Origin: Rutpela maculata
Taxonomy: Eukaryota; Arthropoda; Insecta; Coleoptera; Cerambycidae
Reading direction: 5' to 3'
NCBI GenBank assembly: GCA_936432065.2
Contig: OW386285.2
Location: 177,797,984-177,861,983 of the forward strand
Length of the DNA stretch: 64,000 nt
Positions 18,776 to 31,907 of this stretch are shown here, in pieces. Each line of letters opens with the position of its first letter. The first letter of the stretch is position 1. The position numbers and the translations under genes were made by a program. Under the pieces are notes generated by a model. That model was given only the letters and a program-made list of their open reading frames with translations. It was not told where the DNA came from and did not search any database.

Positions 18776-20990
18776 ATAATGCTTCCACTAGTTACTTTCT
18801 GCAATTTGTAAATGAATAATGTAATTGCATTTCATAATTGAATACCATAGTTATCTACTAATGACCTACGATATTCATACATACGAATACTTAGAGAATA
18901 TAGATTGAAGGTAGTTAAATGTTAATACACCAGTAATTCGATGTAAGTACAGCCCTGTCAAAAATCCTATTTCAAACTTATAGATAATTATAATTTTTTT
19001 ATGGGTAATCATCAGAGCCTATCTGGTTTATAAGGTTTTATACAGTACATTAATTTTGCCATATAGAAATTATATTGGGATGAATAAGTATCTAAAAAAG
19101 TCTTAATTGAGTTGGAATACCCATGTTGTTATTGGTATGTTTCCATAAGTGTTTATACTAAAAACAGTTTTTATATGGCGTTACAACTTTTAATTTGATA
19201 AGTTCTCATGGGATCTGAATAGTGTTGAAACTGAAAAGGTTTCATCGGTAAAATCAAATACAAGTTCTGTAATCTTTTATAAGAATCAATTAGTATATGG
19301 TTTTTGTAAGATCTGAGGGGTTGTTATCAGTTTTAGTTTACATAATAATTTAATGAGGATACGTATTAAAAAGTATTAATAAGGAATTACATCGGATAAT
19401 TTTGTGACTTTTTTGTGATCTGAAGAGTGATGAAATTGAAAAGATATACTAAGGAGTTCCTAATAGACATTTTATACATTTTTATAAGGATATATTAAAT
19501 TTGTACTTATTTTTATAAGATTTCATATCAGTTTAGTTTATATAAGAATTTAATGGAAACGTGTAAGGATGCATGATAAAAAGTATGAATATAAGATATT
19601 ATCGAATACTTTTGTGAGTTTTTTTTTTTGGAATTCCGAAGAGTAATGAAATTGAAAAAATATACCGAGGAGTTCCTAGTAGGCGTTTTATACATTTTTA
19701 TAAAAGCCACTTTACATTAATGCAATATTGCACGTGGCATGCAAATTTTTATTGCGCGCATGCGTACATCGAGCTATTTCGATCAGCTGATGGCAATATT
19801 TTTCATTGCATTGAATTAGCGCGTGTTCTAATTTGATTGCATGGCAGATGCAATATAGTTACTTTATTTGGGAATATTTGGGTTGCCAACCAAGTATTAA
19901 AGGAACTGAAGCAACAAACATAAGTTATATTTTAGAGAGTTATTGTTTGTAGAAAACACAATAGAACAGGAAAGTAAACAATAAGCACGTCATTATTTTG
20001 TACCAACAGATCAGAATCGGGAATTAATAATTTGCTTGTTTATTGCGAACATTACCTCATAAAAGTTTTTCTTTTCATTTGGTTGGTAGGCCCAAAGATT
20101 TCACAAAATATTGCTGTAGTGTAAAGCGCTTTCAAGGTGCAAACATTTTCGCGCAAAGTTTTGCATGCCATCCTTTTCATTGCATTGCATTGCATAAATG
20201 TAAAGCCGCTTTAAGGATATATTTGTACTTATTTTTACAAGACTTCATATCAGTTTAGTTTATATAAGAATTTAATAAAGATTTATAGGGACATCTATTA
20301 AAGTATTAATAATGATTTGCAACTATTAATTTGATAAGTGTTCATGGGGTTCCAATAGTGGTAAAACCAATAATGTTTCATCAAGAAACCAGGAATGAAT
20401 TTTATAACATTTAATAAGAAATAATTAGTATATGATTTTTATAAAAGTTGAAGGGTTATTATTAATTTAGTTTTATATAAGAATTTAATAAGGATTTCTC
20501 AGAGCACCCATTGAAAAGTATTATTTACAACTATTAATTTAAAAAGTTTTCATGGGATTTCAATAGTAGTCAACCTAAAAAAGTTACAATACTTACTAAA
20601 CTAAACTTACTAATACAATAGATTTCATATAATTTACATTAAAATCCATTGTAAGTATATACACATTGTATTTTAGAAAACCCTCTTATTCCCATAAAAG
20701 CATAAAAGTCTTACAATAGAAGCGAGGAATATACATTAAAAACTCACAGAATCTATAAAATTTTCGTGTTTCTAACCTCATCAAAAAACTTATAAATACT
20801 TATAGGCCTCGTACTGAGAATTTACATTAATATCTTTCAAATTCATATGAAAACATATAAAACTTCGCAATTTAATTACCATAAATGCTTATAAATATAC
20901 TGATAGACTTCATTCAGGGAATTTACTTTGAAACCCCATTGCATATCCTCATAGAATTTTATAAAAACTTCGTGTTTATTCCCAGGTAGC
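18776..20990. repeat. diverged tandem repeats, no gene
   Basis: AT-rich sequence with irregular, diverged repeats. CATATCAGTTTAGTTTATAT followed by AAGAATTTAAT recurs at about 19525 and 20245, and similar units continue to about 20580. A MITE sits inside (19704-20211). Only short frames are present. Confidence 0.55.
19704..20211. mobile_element. Harbinger-like MITE, 508 bp, TAA duplication
   Basis: Terminal inverted repeats AAGCCACTTTACATT and, at the other end, AAGCGGCTTTACATT, flanked by TAA (19701-19703 and 20212-20214). The neighbouring repeat copy at about 19481-19500 shows the uninterrupted site TTTTTATAAGGATAT. A three-base TAA/TWA duplication is typical of the PIF/Harbinger superfamily. 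No transposase. Confidence 0.75.
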
Positions 20991-21107
20991 AAAGGCACGT
21001 GAAAATGACGTGAAAAATGGTCAGGAGTGACGAGAAATGACGAGTTAGATGACGTAAATGAAACGTGAAAATGACTTCCTAATGTCTCAGACGAATGACG
21101 TCTTTTA

Positions 21108-22117
21108 CTTCCACATCCAGTGGAAGTATAGTAACGACAAAAAATTTTTTAAAAATTTTTATTGTTCAAATAGGCTTAGAATGTCATGAAACGTCGAGAT
21201 TTTAAGTTTGAGCGAAAAAAAAATTCTGTCTGTCGGTCTGTAACTTTTTTTGTGCGCATGTTTACTCTGGAACCGTTTAAGATATTGACTTGAAATTTGG
21301 TACACGTATGTATTTTAATTGTAATATAACCTAAAAAACCGCTGCCCAAGGAATCACTACTTCCACACCCAGATTTTCTATCCAAGTCACTCACAACAAA
21401 AAACTTTGTATTTGAAAATAATTGTTTATGGAACTTTAATAATATAATATTTGAAATCTTCTACCCCAAAAACCCATAAAACGATACCCCACATCGGTAG
21501 TGGGGTGGGGGTGGTGATAGGGGGTGGTAGTGGGGGGTGGATGAAGTAAAAAAATATTTTGAGGATTCTGGTTCCTGTACATACGCTAAATCACAATTTT
21601 TTTTCATCCCCTTTAATAAGGGGGTGGGGGTGGTAATGGGGGTGGCTAATGCCAAATTTTTTTTTTGAGACCTTAGCTTCTCTTGTATATACTAAATACT
21701 AATTTCGTGGACTCTTACCTGCTTGATTTACCCATTCACCCCAAATTTACCCCAATTTACACCCCAACCCTTCGACGGAACAAGATGAAAATATAATCTA
21801 GTTCTAGATCTCATTAAAGTACATATGTGTACCAAATTTCAAGTCAATATCTTAAACGGTTCCAGAGTAAACGCGCGCACAAAAAAAAGTTACAGACAGA
21901 CCGACAGACAGACAGACAGACCGACAGACAGACCGACAGACAGACCGACAGACAGACCGACAGACAGACCGACAGACAGACCGACAGACAGACAGAAATT
22001 TTTTTTTTCGCTCAAACTTAAAATCTCGACGTTTCATGACATTTTAAGCCTATTTGGACAATACAAATTTTAAAAAATTTTTTTGTCGCTACTATACTTC
22101 CACTGGACGTGGAAGTA
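21108..22117. mobile_element. ACTTCCAC foldback family, copy 2 (two inverted halves)
   Basis: Both ends are ACTTCCAC(A/G)TCCAGTGGAAGTATAG in inverted orientation. The two halves are roughly mirror images (for example GAAACGTCGAGATTTTAAG at about 21188 and its complement at about 22020). Includes (GACAGACC)n at 21895-21991. Confidence 0.82.
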
Positions 22118-22125
22118 AAAAAACG

Positions 22126-22200
22126 GAATGAGCAGGGGCCGAACCGCCGAGCTCATGCTTGGAAGACGACGCCTTAAGCACTCGGCCACCAACCTTTCTG
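22126..22200 (-). repeat. tRNA-like sequence (SINE head or Ser/Leu-type tRNA relic)
   Basis: On the minus strand an A-box-like TGGCCGAGTGCTTAAGGCG (22188-22170) and a B-box-like GGTTCGGCCCC (22145-22135) are spaced as in class II tRNAs. The cloverleaf looks imperfect, so a SINE head or pseudo-tRNA is more likely than a working gene. Confidence 0.5.
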
Positions 22201-22678
22201 AGGATACTTACCTAAAGACTTTATAGTTGGAACACGCAACGGATAGATTTTGCTTTTTAATGCACTTTAATCTAATTTTATTATTAAAAGAATAGATAGA
22301 AATATAATTTAAACAAATAAACTGCCGAATCTTTGCAAACTCTTTCGAATATAAATTATTTTGGATAATGTTAAAAAACATTATATCCTCGAATAAAAAC
22401 GCCAATACTTATCCCTCACGACACGGTTTATTTTTTTTAAACTTCACACTCTGCTTACGATAACAAAATGCCATTAGCGAGTTTTAAAGTTTGTAATCCG
22501 ATAAAATATAAATAAATTTAACACCGAAAAAAGACGACAATATGACCTGATGTGTAGCACGTCATTTTAATGTCATTTATAAAGACGTCATTCTGTCGTC
22601 GATTTTTAGTGCCCTGACGTCTTTTTGACCAGAATCACCAGATTTTGACGTCATTATAACGTACCCTTGCTACCTGGG

Positions 22679-23689
22679 TTATTAAAACGTGGAAGTGTTG
22701 ATAGACTTCAGGCAAGAAATTTACATTCAAAACACATTTCAAATACTTCAAAAACTTGGACACATCTGACGCTATAAAATCTTCGCATTTCAAACACCAT
22801 ATAAGAACTTACAAATACTGGTAGACCTCGTATGGAGAATTTTCATTGAAAATACTTTTCAAATACATATAAAATATCTATAGTTTATATTTCAATTACC
22901 GTGAAAACGTATAACTACTGATAGCCTCCATATGGGGAATTTACATTAAACACCCATTGTACGCAGCAAATCTTATAAAAACTTCGTATTTCCTGTTAAT
23001 ATATGCAAATGCTGATAGACCTCAGGCAAGGAATTTACATTAAAATACCTACATCTCAAATAGCCACATCAAACCACATTCAGAACTTATAAAAAACTTT
23101 GTATTTCAAATACTATAAAAACTTAAATATACTAATACATATAACTACTGATATACTCCATATAGATAATTAAAAACCCATTGTACGCAGCAAATATAAA
23201 AAATTTTCATTTCCTATTGATATATGCAAATGCTGATAGACCTCAGGCAAGGAATTTACATTAAAAACACATTTCAAATAGCCGCGCATCAGACCACATT
23301 TAGAAGTTATAAAAAAACTTTGTATTTCAAATACTATAAAAACTTACGTCTACTAGGTAATAGGTTTCATACGAGGAATGTACATTTAAAACACACACAC
23401 ACACACACATGATTAAAACTTATAAAAGTTAAGTGTTACATACTCCTACCTCCAGTAAAGGGAGCTGTTATACATGTCGCTAATTCATATCTAATCTAAT
23501 GTGACCTAAGAAACTAGCGTGGGCTTGTTAAATTGAAAGTAAAACAGTCTCTTTTAGTGCTAACTCATTAACTGCGTTTGGACTAGAGCGCTAGAGGAAA
23601 CAAGGACTTTTGCAGTATTTAGTGTTTACCACTATAATTCTATTGATATTTAAAATACTATTAGTAAATAATAGTTATTTATGTACCAA
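22679..23689. other. diverged AT-rich repeats, no gene
   Basis: Recurrent units such as GGAATTTACATTAAAA and ATAAAAACTT at irregular 100-200 bp spacing, and a (CA)n run at 23391-23408. No convincing frame. Confidence 0.5.
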
Positions 23690-23790
23690 GTCAGTAAAGT
23701 GAGTCTTTACCGAACGAGTCTGAGATTATGAGTCGAGCGAGCGAAGCGAGCGAGGCGAGTAATAGGCGAGTTCGCTAAAGACACTTTACT
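23690..23790. repeat. imperfect palindrome with GCGAGCGA-rich loop
   Basis: Arms GTCAGTAAAGTG...CTTTACCGAAC and GTTCGCTAAAG...CACTTTACTGAC enclose GAGCGAGCGAAGCGAGCGAG. TTTACTGAC recurs at about 24322, which may be the far end of a larger element. Confidence 0.6.
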
Positions 23791-23854
23791 GACGTGGTGC
23801 ATACAAAATTTTATCGCCAACCGTAAAAATTTATAATTTAAAAAAATTGAAATA

Positions 23855-24166
23855 TCATAACTTATCACATTTTATTATGAAAAAGTAAACAGCAAATACA
23901 GAACAAATCCACTTATTTTTTGTTATATTAAACGTGAACGTACACCCTGACGTATCGTAAAAATTAATTCCTGAAGTCGAAGGAGTGTCAATTGAAAATA
24001 TTTGAGGATTATTATCTATGTTAACAATGTGTACATCTTCTTTAGTAGGATTATCATTTGTAACAACTATGTTGTCAGTTTGACCGTCGCCTAAAATCGT
24101 CTTTGCGATTTTGAGAAAACTTTTATTGTGGAGCTGTGACAGGCGTGAGAAGCGTGACAGTGACAA
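23855..24166 (-). other. 103-codon open frame, possible captured exon
   Basis: The frame starts with TTG, not ATG. The sequence NIVVTNDNPTKEDVHIVNID followed by DTPSTSGINFYDTSGC is less biased than neighbouring chance frames, so it could be a captured exon or decayed transposon protein. I recognise no family. Confidence 0.25.
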
Positions 24167-25237
24167 ACGATTTCTGTTTAATGTCAGTCATGGCTATGTT
24201 AATAAATATTTGCGGCAGGTAAAAATACTTTATCTGCCGCATATGCGGCAGGTAAAATACTTTATTTTATAGTAATATAAAGTGTTTGTTTACTTCCGAA
24301 AATCACTATAGTAATGTATGGTTTTACTGACGGTTGGCAATAAATAATATTTACTTACCTATGTAAGTTTATGGGATTTGGCATTAAAAATATATTTCAA
24401 ATACACAACCAAAATCTGTAAAAAGACCTATCAATACTAATAGAATTTCTATGGGAAATTTACATTCAAAATACTATACAAACCTATAGAAACTTTTAAT
24501 TACATGTACTATAAAAACTCATCAATACTAATAGATATTATATGGGAATTTACATTCAAAACACTATAAAAATCTATAAAAACTTTTAATTACATATACT
24601 ATAAAAACTCATCAATACTGGTAGATACCATATGAGAATTTACAATTAAAACACATTTCAAATACACACATCAAAAATTATAAAAACTTATACATTTTTT
24701 TTTATAAGTTTTTATAAGGATTTTGGGAGTATACATCCATTTGATGATATACCATGTTATTTTCTACATATACGTTCTATATCCTTAGATGGATATGGAC
24801 ATTGTATGTCCATATGGACCTACATTGTGCCTTCAATGTACGTCCCCTGTGTTCACACTTTCACGTACATACCCTGCAAACATAAATATATAGCATATAC
24901 GTAAATGCTACGTAAACTAAGTTTTGCAGAAGTAACGTGTTATGTAAAATGTGATGCATAATCATATGTGCATACTCTGCGAAATGTCAGCAACATGTGC
25001 ATATGATTTTTACATAGTGAAGAGGTAACGCTGTGATCTCACGGTATGGAACAAATGACGTAGCGTATATGTATATTCAACCACTTGCTATGTAAAGCAT
25101 ACGTAACTAATTTTATCTCTTTATGATGTAGCATATATGTATACTCAAGCACTTGATAGTGACCTTACGCTACGTAACTTATATACTTTTTATCTCTTTA
25201 TGATGTAGCATGTATATTGTATATATTTTATCTACCT
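24167..25237. other. AT-rich repeats, no gene
   Basis: Continues the diverged repeat (AATTTACATT...ACACATTTCAAATAC) to about 24720, then a stretch with repeated TACGTA/GTAGCATATATGTAT motifs. No gene seen. Confidence 0.5.
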
Positions 25238-25690
25238 ACCGTATGTTCAAAATAGCATATCCCAGCACTTTTTAAATATTGATACTACACAATTGGATTT
25301 TTAAAGTTAGATATATGAATAAAGTTCCTTATAAGTTATACAGAAAAATATATTTCTTTAGAAAATTACAGAAGTTGACACCAAGTTTTATTTTTAAGTC
25401 GGATACCTTATTTAGAGAGCCGAGTATTTTTATATTTTGAATAAAAATTTTTTTGTAAAAAATGGTTATATTTAAAATATAAAACTATCTAACTTTCTAA
25501 AAATGTTCAGAGGTATTCTACTTAAAAATAAAAGTTGATGTCTCCTCCAGTTATTTCCTAAAGAATGTCAATTTTTCTGAACAATTCATGAGGAATTTAT
25601 ATTCATATATTTAACTCCACGAATCCAGTTCTCTAGTATCAATATTTAAAAAGTACTATAGGGTGCTATTTTGAACATTATGGTAGGTAT
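25238..25690. mobile_element. long palindrome, about 450 bp
   Basis: Arms of about 190 bp: the left contains TTCAAAATAGCATATCCCAG and TTTTTAAATATTGATACTA, and the right returns TAGTATCAATATTTAAAAAG and GGTGCTATTTTGAACATTA. Centre near 25465. Looks like a foldback MITE. Confidence 0.78.
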
Positions 25691-26236
25691 ATAAAACAAA
25701 TACATGCTACATCAAAAAGAGATAAAAAGTATATAATGCAAGATATGGTTGTCTGATTTGTCAACATATACTAGCTTAGGAAAGATTCTCGACTTGAATG
25801 ACAGTTTAAACTAAGTTAATTAGTATCAACAAAGTTTCAATTTCATCTTAATCTCTGCGTATCCCAGTAGGTAAACCAGGCATTAGGCGTTGTCCTCGAC
25901 GTTGTCATCTATATGTTCTTTAGAAAGCAGCTATACGATATTTTTTCTTCTCCATTGATGTATACCCACCTACTTACCTTGCCTTGCATTCCTAGTAAAG
26001 CTCAAATTTCATTTAATTTAATTTATTAACTGTTGATTTAGGAGAGATTAATACTAGTGTATTTTGTGTAACTAATCTATATTCAAGTTAACTAAGTATC
26101 TACAATAAGTGTTAAGCATTTCTCGGGTCGTTTCTGATTGTACTCGTTCTTTGGTCAGCCTTCGTCACTCTGACATTTGCTACTTGAACATCAGTTACAC
26201 AACCTATGAAAAAAAATTGAAATATTAGTCTATTTC

Positions 26237-26962
26237 ATATACGGGGTGCACCATTTCAAACTCCCCAGGCTTGTAATTTTCTTATTTTTTAAGGCACATC
26301 AAATTGTAGATATTTTTAAAGCATTTAAAAAAAATTTTTTTGAAAAAATTGTTAAGAAAGAAATCTTAATTTCCTTGAATATTTTTTTACGTCACCCTGT
26401 AAATGAACTGCGTTAATGCTTTCTTATAAAGGTTTTAATTAGCTTCAATTTATATTATTACGTCATATTCGAAATTCTTTTTGGTTTTAGAGAAAGGAAT
26501 TAAAAACACGCCAAACTGATTTTTTTTTAAATTACTTTGAAAGGAATGTATATAATAATTTTATGCTTAACTGTAAAGGACATATCACAAACAATATTCA
26601 GCGTAATAAAACAGTAACAAAAAATAAAAAAAAATATTTTTAAAAACTACTTAATATTAAAATGTACTAAGTAGGAAATTGCAAATTTTTTATTTTTTAA
26701 GTTTTTTTATTTTAATAACATAAGTTGAAGCTAATTAAAACCTTTATAAGAAAACAATAACACAGTCCATGTATAGGGTGAGGTAAAAAAATATTCAAAG
26801 AAATTAAGTTTCCTTTCTTAACCATTCAAAAAAAAAATTAATCACTCTGTATGAATATTTAAAGGCTTTAAAACTGTCTACAAGTTGATGTGCCCAACAA
26901 GGTCATCGCTTCGAAAATAAAAAAGTTACAAGTCTGGGGAGTTTTAAGTGGCGCACCCTGTA
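26237..26962. mobile_element. palindromic MITE, about 725 bp
   Basis: Left end CGGGGTGCACCATTTCAAAC and right end ...GTTTTAAGTGGCGCACCCTG are inverted. Homology continues inward (CCCCAGGCTTGTAATTTTC and its complement), so most of the element folds on itself about a centre near 26600. Confidence 0.8.
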
Positions 26963-29900
26963 TAGTGTAGTAAATCTGGTTATATAGCTTGTATCCCTTT
27001 ACTAAATTGTGAAGAAAACTAGATGCAAACTATTTTGATCAATTTGTTAAGTTATTAAACAATTTATGATAGCTTAAATAATAATGTATATATTTTAATA
27101 AAACTTTACGAAAACACGCTTCCAATGGAATGGAAAATTTGAGGTCGATCCGGTAAGTTTCAGAAGTATACTGCTTTAAACATGAACCGATGTGCTCAAA
27201 GTGCTGTCATTCAATCCGTAAGTCTGCCTCAACTGTTAAAACCCAGCTATTTAATATCAGTTTTGTCTAATCTGCCAGATATGGTGATTTGGGGACTATT
27301 GGAGTATTTCAACATAAGAGTATGCAGCATATAACTGCCGAAAAAAAGGGGAATGAAAATGCAACTAGGAGTGAATGACTTCACGCGGCGTCTATATTCT
27401 TGATTAATTTTAAAGCCTCTAGAGATCTTAGAATATCCTGGTTTTTTTAATTTCGCTCTAAAATTAAGAAATTTTTTTGCAAAATGTAATAAAAATATAT
27501 GCTTAATAAGCCCATTAAATCATCACACCAAATTTTAAGGGAAATGTTTATAACAACGCCAAAAAAACAATAACAAAAATCGAAAATTGAACCGTTGACT
27601 GTTTAAGTGCATCAAATCGTAGAACAATTTGTTTTAGAATGTAGATTTTTCTCCTACTCTTCAGTGGTGTTAACACAATTTTTTTAAACCATTTAAAATC
27701 ATTTTAAATTTTTTATAAAGAATTTTTTTTCTCAGAATTAAACAATTAAAAATTATTAGAATGCTTCAAAGGTTCACAAAAAAAGAAACAATTTCAAAAA
27801 ATGGGGTTTTCTACGCCAATTGGGAGCCGTGAAGCGTGAAAAAAATGCATTTGTCAAATAATTGCCAAAAAATTGTCATATAAACAAATTGTTAATTAAG
27901 CCACTGAGAAGTAAACAATCAACGATTCAATTTTCGAACTTGTTACTGTTTCTTAAGCTTTTTTTGTATAAATATTAAATTATATTATACTATTACATTC
28001 ACCGACAGCCATTTGATATAAGAAAATGAGCGGGGTCCTTTACCAAGATGATTTAATTCTACCAGAAGCATATTTTTAATAATGACAAATCTTAATTGTC
28101 TTAATTTATTGCAACAAAATTAACCATAAAGGTTCAGACAATTCTAGTTTTCTTCGTAGTTTTATAATGATCAAATTAATTTTTTTAATGGCGATACAAG
28201 CAATATCATTAATCACAAGACAACAAAAAAAGGGTTTTTGATCAGAATCATCTAATCCTGTTTTTTAACATGTTGAAACAGATTCTGATATTAAAAAAAA
28301 AAAATTATCAGTTTTTGGTTACCACCTCTTTTATCGACTAAAAAGGGGCAATGGTTTTGTCCTAAGGTTCTGATCTAATTTTTCTGAAGTATTTTAACGT
28401 GCTGAAGCCAATTTTGGACAAAAGAAAAACTGCAGGAAAATATTAGCCTACTTTACACAACCAAAACCTTGAAATATAATGTACAATACAATAACGATCA
28501 CAAAGTAGGTGCTATAAGATGTGGGTAAACAATAACCATACCTATGCATAGTACTTCGCAAAAGCTTTTGGTCACTATTAAGATCTGGGTTTCCTTGAAT
28601 TACAACTTCTTACGCTGGATTTAGTTGAACTTAATAATGTGGGAACAGCACCAACATACTGCTTTTGTGTAACAAAATCCATGTAATGATATAATTGTCT
28701 GTCGAGAATAACGATTGCCTGTGAAATAATTCTAACCTATAAAAAGATTACGTACATTTAAATATATATCTTTATAAAAACGGTACAACACAAACTTACT
28801 TTTGGGTCATTCACTGGAAAATGGTACACCAAATTCGCAAACAAGAGGGCATGTTTATGTTTGCACCTAACCTCTACACTAATAAAATGTCCAAATAAAA
28901 TAATATTTAAAAAAATCGCAACGCTTTATGGTTCACAGTTCTGCATCAAAGTTATTAAAAGACATCATCCACAATTTTTCACAAAAATGATAAAAAAACA
29001 CAAACGTTAGATTTTACATCATTTTACACTGGCGAGCTGCGTGAGCGTGGCACCGACGCGTTTCATGACTTCGATGTCGTAAAATGAAGTAGGTAAACAT
29101 TTTTAAGTAAAATTATGTAGCAAATATGTAAACTTGTGTATAAGTAATTAAGTTAATATGTTGACTTAAATATGATATTATTTTACGTATATGTTATGTA
29201 AAATTATGTAAAATATTTTATAGAAAAATGTTCTATTAATCTTACCTCTCAGAGAGGTAAAGTTACATTAATGTTTACTGGGTATATACGTACAGATACA
29301 TGAAAAATACAAAAATTTGCACCTCCCATGGACATTCATAATTCGGTGATGTACATACATTGTACATAATTTTGCTATCTGGGAGATTGTCTCTCTTTTA
29401 ACTTATGATATCCGCATTGGTGCCATCTCTTTCACTCAAATTTAGTGTCACACTTGTGCAAAGGAAAGGACCTAGTATACTCAGACACAAGGTTTATAAA
29501 GAATGTATTATGATATTTAGTTTATTTAAAATTCATATTTATATTTTTGGTAGTATCAGCGTTCGGCAACGCCCGGCTGCAACTCGCTTGTGTTGTATTA
29601 GTTTCCTAATTTTTATCCACGTGTATTGGAAGATCATTGAGAGATATTGCGCAGAAAATTGCATCGGGTTTATTGATCAAATTGGGAAAGCTTTTGAAAT
29701 ATAACGTCTACTTAAATTTTTTGATTTTCGTTGTTCTAACGTCATCTGTGAGCGACCTTCAGTACTAATAGTAGTTGAATGAAGTAATACATTTTATACG
29801 ATGTGTCTTCTGTGCGCCATCTGTTAATGAGTAGGAATAATGGTTGTAACTGGTATAGGAATTTGTCGTCATTGTAGCACTGTAATTATTACTTTCGTTA

Positions 29901-31128
29901 ATAGATGACACGCAAGTATAAATGTTTGGATCCAGTCAAGGGAGAGACGCACGTCACAATTTAATCGTAACTTAATAATAGTTATCAGTAATTTTTTAAT
30001 AGTAATTAATTCACATTTAGTGAAATATCCCCCATCCATTATTATCTATAGCATTTGTCTTTTGGAAGCCTTGCGCAAATATATATGCTTGCAACGGCAC
30101 TATTTTTGTTAAAAATAATAGTTGGTACAAAAATCAATTTGAGGATCGTTTGGTTTTGGGCCAAGAAATAATGGTGGGCACCATTTTGCACATTTAAAAT
30201 AATTTTATAAGAATTTTATTAAGAAACTTTACAGGTAAGTACCTACCTACCAGTGAATAGACAATTCGGTTGTTGACGAATTCTTAAAAAGGGGGTAGTA
30301 GTAGTAGTGAATGTATGGAACACCGTTTTAATATTTATTCACTATTTATCAATACGTATTTTAAATTAAAGATACCTGAAATTCATTTAAAAATATATTT
30401 TATACTGATTTAGAAATATGTACTATATAATTTTATTTAATTTCAGATATCTGAATGTGGCGCCATCTATGATGCAGAAACTAAGATGTTTAGTTATGTC
30501 GTTATGAGGCAAACAGCGTAGATCTTAATGCCTGTGTTGCCAAATTGCAGATGTTTTATTTAGAATCGGGGATTTTATAGTTAGTTCTGTGTGGCACCGT
30601 TGGGGATCCCAAAAATAAATCAGAACTACCACGTGAAATGAATAGGTAGTTTCGACAATATTCTACCAAGAAGATTTGGTTGACTGGGATAATTAATATC
30701 TTTTAAGAGTTCCAGTCTCTATCGTCTATAAGACACACCATTTATCAACATGTTTTTATTGTAAATTTCCGCATTGTCTTTTTATTAGTATTGATGTAGA
30801 TATACACATGCTAACAAATGTACAGTTTAAATTTTATAGGTACCTATTTACAGATGTATTTTTATTATAAATTTCCATATTGCTTCTTTATTATATTAGT
30901 ATATTAATTTAGATATGCATGCCAACAAATGTACGTGCAGTTTAAATTGTATATTTCAAATAGAAATACTAATATATAGTGGTAAACAATAAATACTGTA
31001 AAAGTCCTTATTTCCTCTAGGGTTCTAGCCTAAAAGCAATTAATGAGTTAGCAGTAAAAGATACTGCTTTACTTTCAATTTAAGATTGTCTAGTTTGTGC
31101 TCAAGGCGAAGGCCCACCTTTCGGTGCT
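26963..31128. other. AT-rich non-coding stretch, no gene recognised
   Basis: No frame with recognisable domains. The longest ATG frame (29405-29704, 99 codons) has no motif I know. 30960-31080 is an inverted relative of 23520-23650, so at least part is dispersed repeat. Confidence 0.45.
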
Positions 31129-31289
31129 TTAAAGTGGCGGCTCGTGATATTTTGTGCAGAGGAGGTTTGATATTTAAAAGACAATTAACTTGCAATATGA
31201 TCACAATTTGTACATTTCCTCACCACCCCTGGATATGCTGCTAGAGGAGGCTCAGCCTCCCCTGCCTCCTCTGACGAGCCGCCACTGCT
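31129..31289. mobile_element. short MITE with AGTGGCGGCTCGT termini
   Basis: AGTGGCGGCTCGTGA at the left and CTGACGAGCCGCCACTG at the right are inverted. The interior has GAGGAGGCTCAGCCTCC. About 160 bp. Confidence 0.72.
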
Positions 31290-31544
31290 GCTTTCTTCAT
31301 GTTGTTGTAGTAAAGACTTCTTGCTCATTGGCTGGCGAAATGGTAAAGAATTATCGACAGTGGCGGTCTGGGCAAGTCAGCGAGCCTGCAAATGCCGACT
31401 GGGCCTTTTACCTTTTGAGTACGTAATGCGCTTATATACATGCGAAGCAAAAGCATTCAAATTGCTGACGAACTGCGTTTGAATGTTTCTATTTATTTTT
31501 AAAAGTTTCGGTATATGTGGTGAGCTGGTGAGCAGAGTTGGGCG

Positions 31545-31815
31545 AAGTACTCATTTAAACTACTTCAAGTATCAAGTACAAAATAGTTAGTTAGGGTACT
31601 TGTTGCATCAAATATCAATTAATTTTCAAAAAGCAGAATACTTCAAGTATCAAGTACTTCGAGGTGGTACTTGCAATTTTGGGTGCAAGTACTACTTATA
31701 CTACTTTAATTGGTCATTTAATTCTAACAAGTACATTTAAATACTTCAAGTATTTTCTTGATGTATCAAATATCAAGTACCTACTGTAAGTAAACTACTT
31801 CAAGTACTTTAAATT
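31545..31815. repeat. cluster of ACTTCAAGTATCAAGTAC motifs
   Basis: Many degenerate, tandem and inverted copies of TACTTCAAGTATCAAGTAC over about 270 bp. Non-coding. Confidence 0.65.
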
Positions 31816-31907
31816 TTTTATTTTTATCTAAACCAATCTTTATGTGTAAATATTTCTATACATTGAAATATTTTTTATATTTGGGGTATATTTAAACAAG
31901 CTAAAAA

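Larger units (their letters stand above)
20991..22678. mobile_element. CCCAGGTAGCAA MITE, interrupted by a nested element
   Basis: Ends CCCAGGTAGCAAAGGCACGT and ...CGTACCCTTGCTACCTGGG are inverted, flanked on both sides by TTATT. The body is rich in GACGTCA-like motifs. The centre is displaced by the foldback element 21108-22117 and a tRNA-like segment. Confidence 0.72.

Noticed and set aside
21827..22073. Frames encoding Asp-Arg-Gln-Thr or Pro-Thr-Asp-Arg repeats
   Set aside because: Translation of the (GACAGACC)n microsatellite in the foldback element.
24870..29295. A 4.4-kb element bounded by ACCCTGCAAACAT and ATGTTTACTGGGT
   Set aside because: The inverted ends match only over about 20 loosely similar bases, and no target duplication is visible.
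29405..29704. 99-codon ATG frame
   Set aside because: No motif, no neighbouring gene signals, composition like the surrounding AT-rich DNA.
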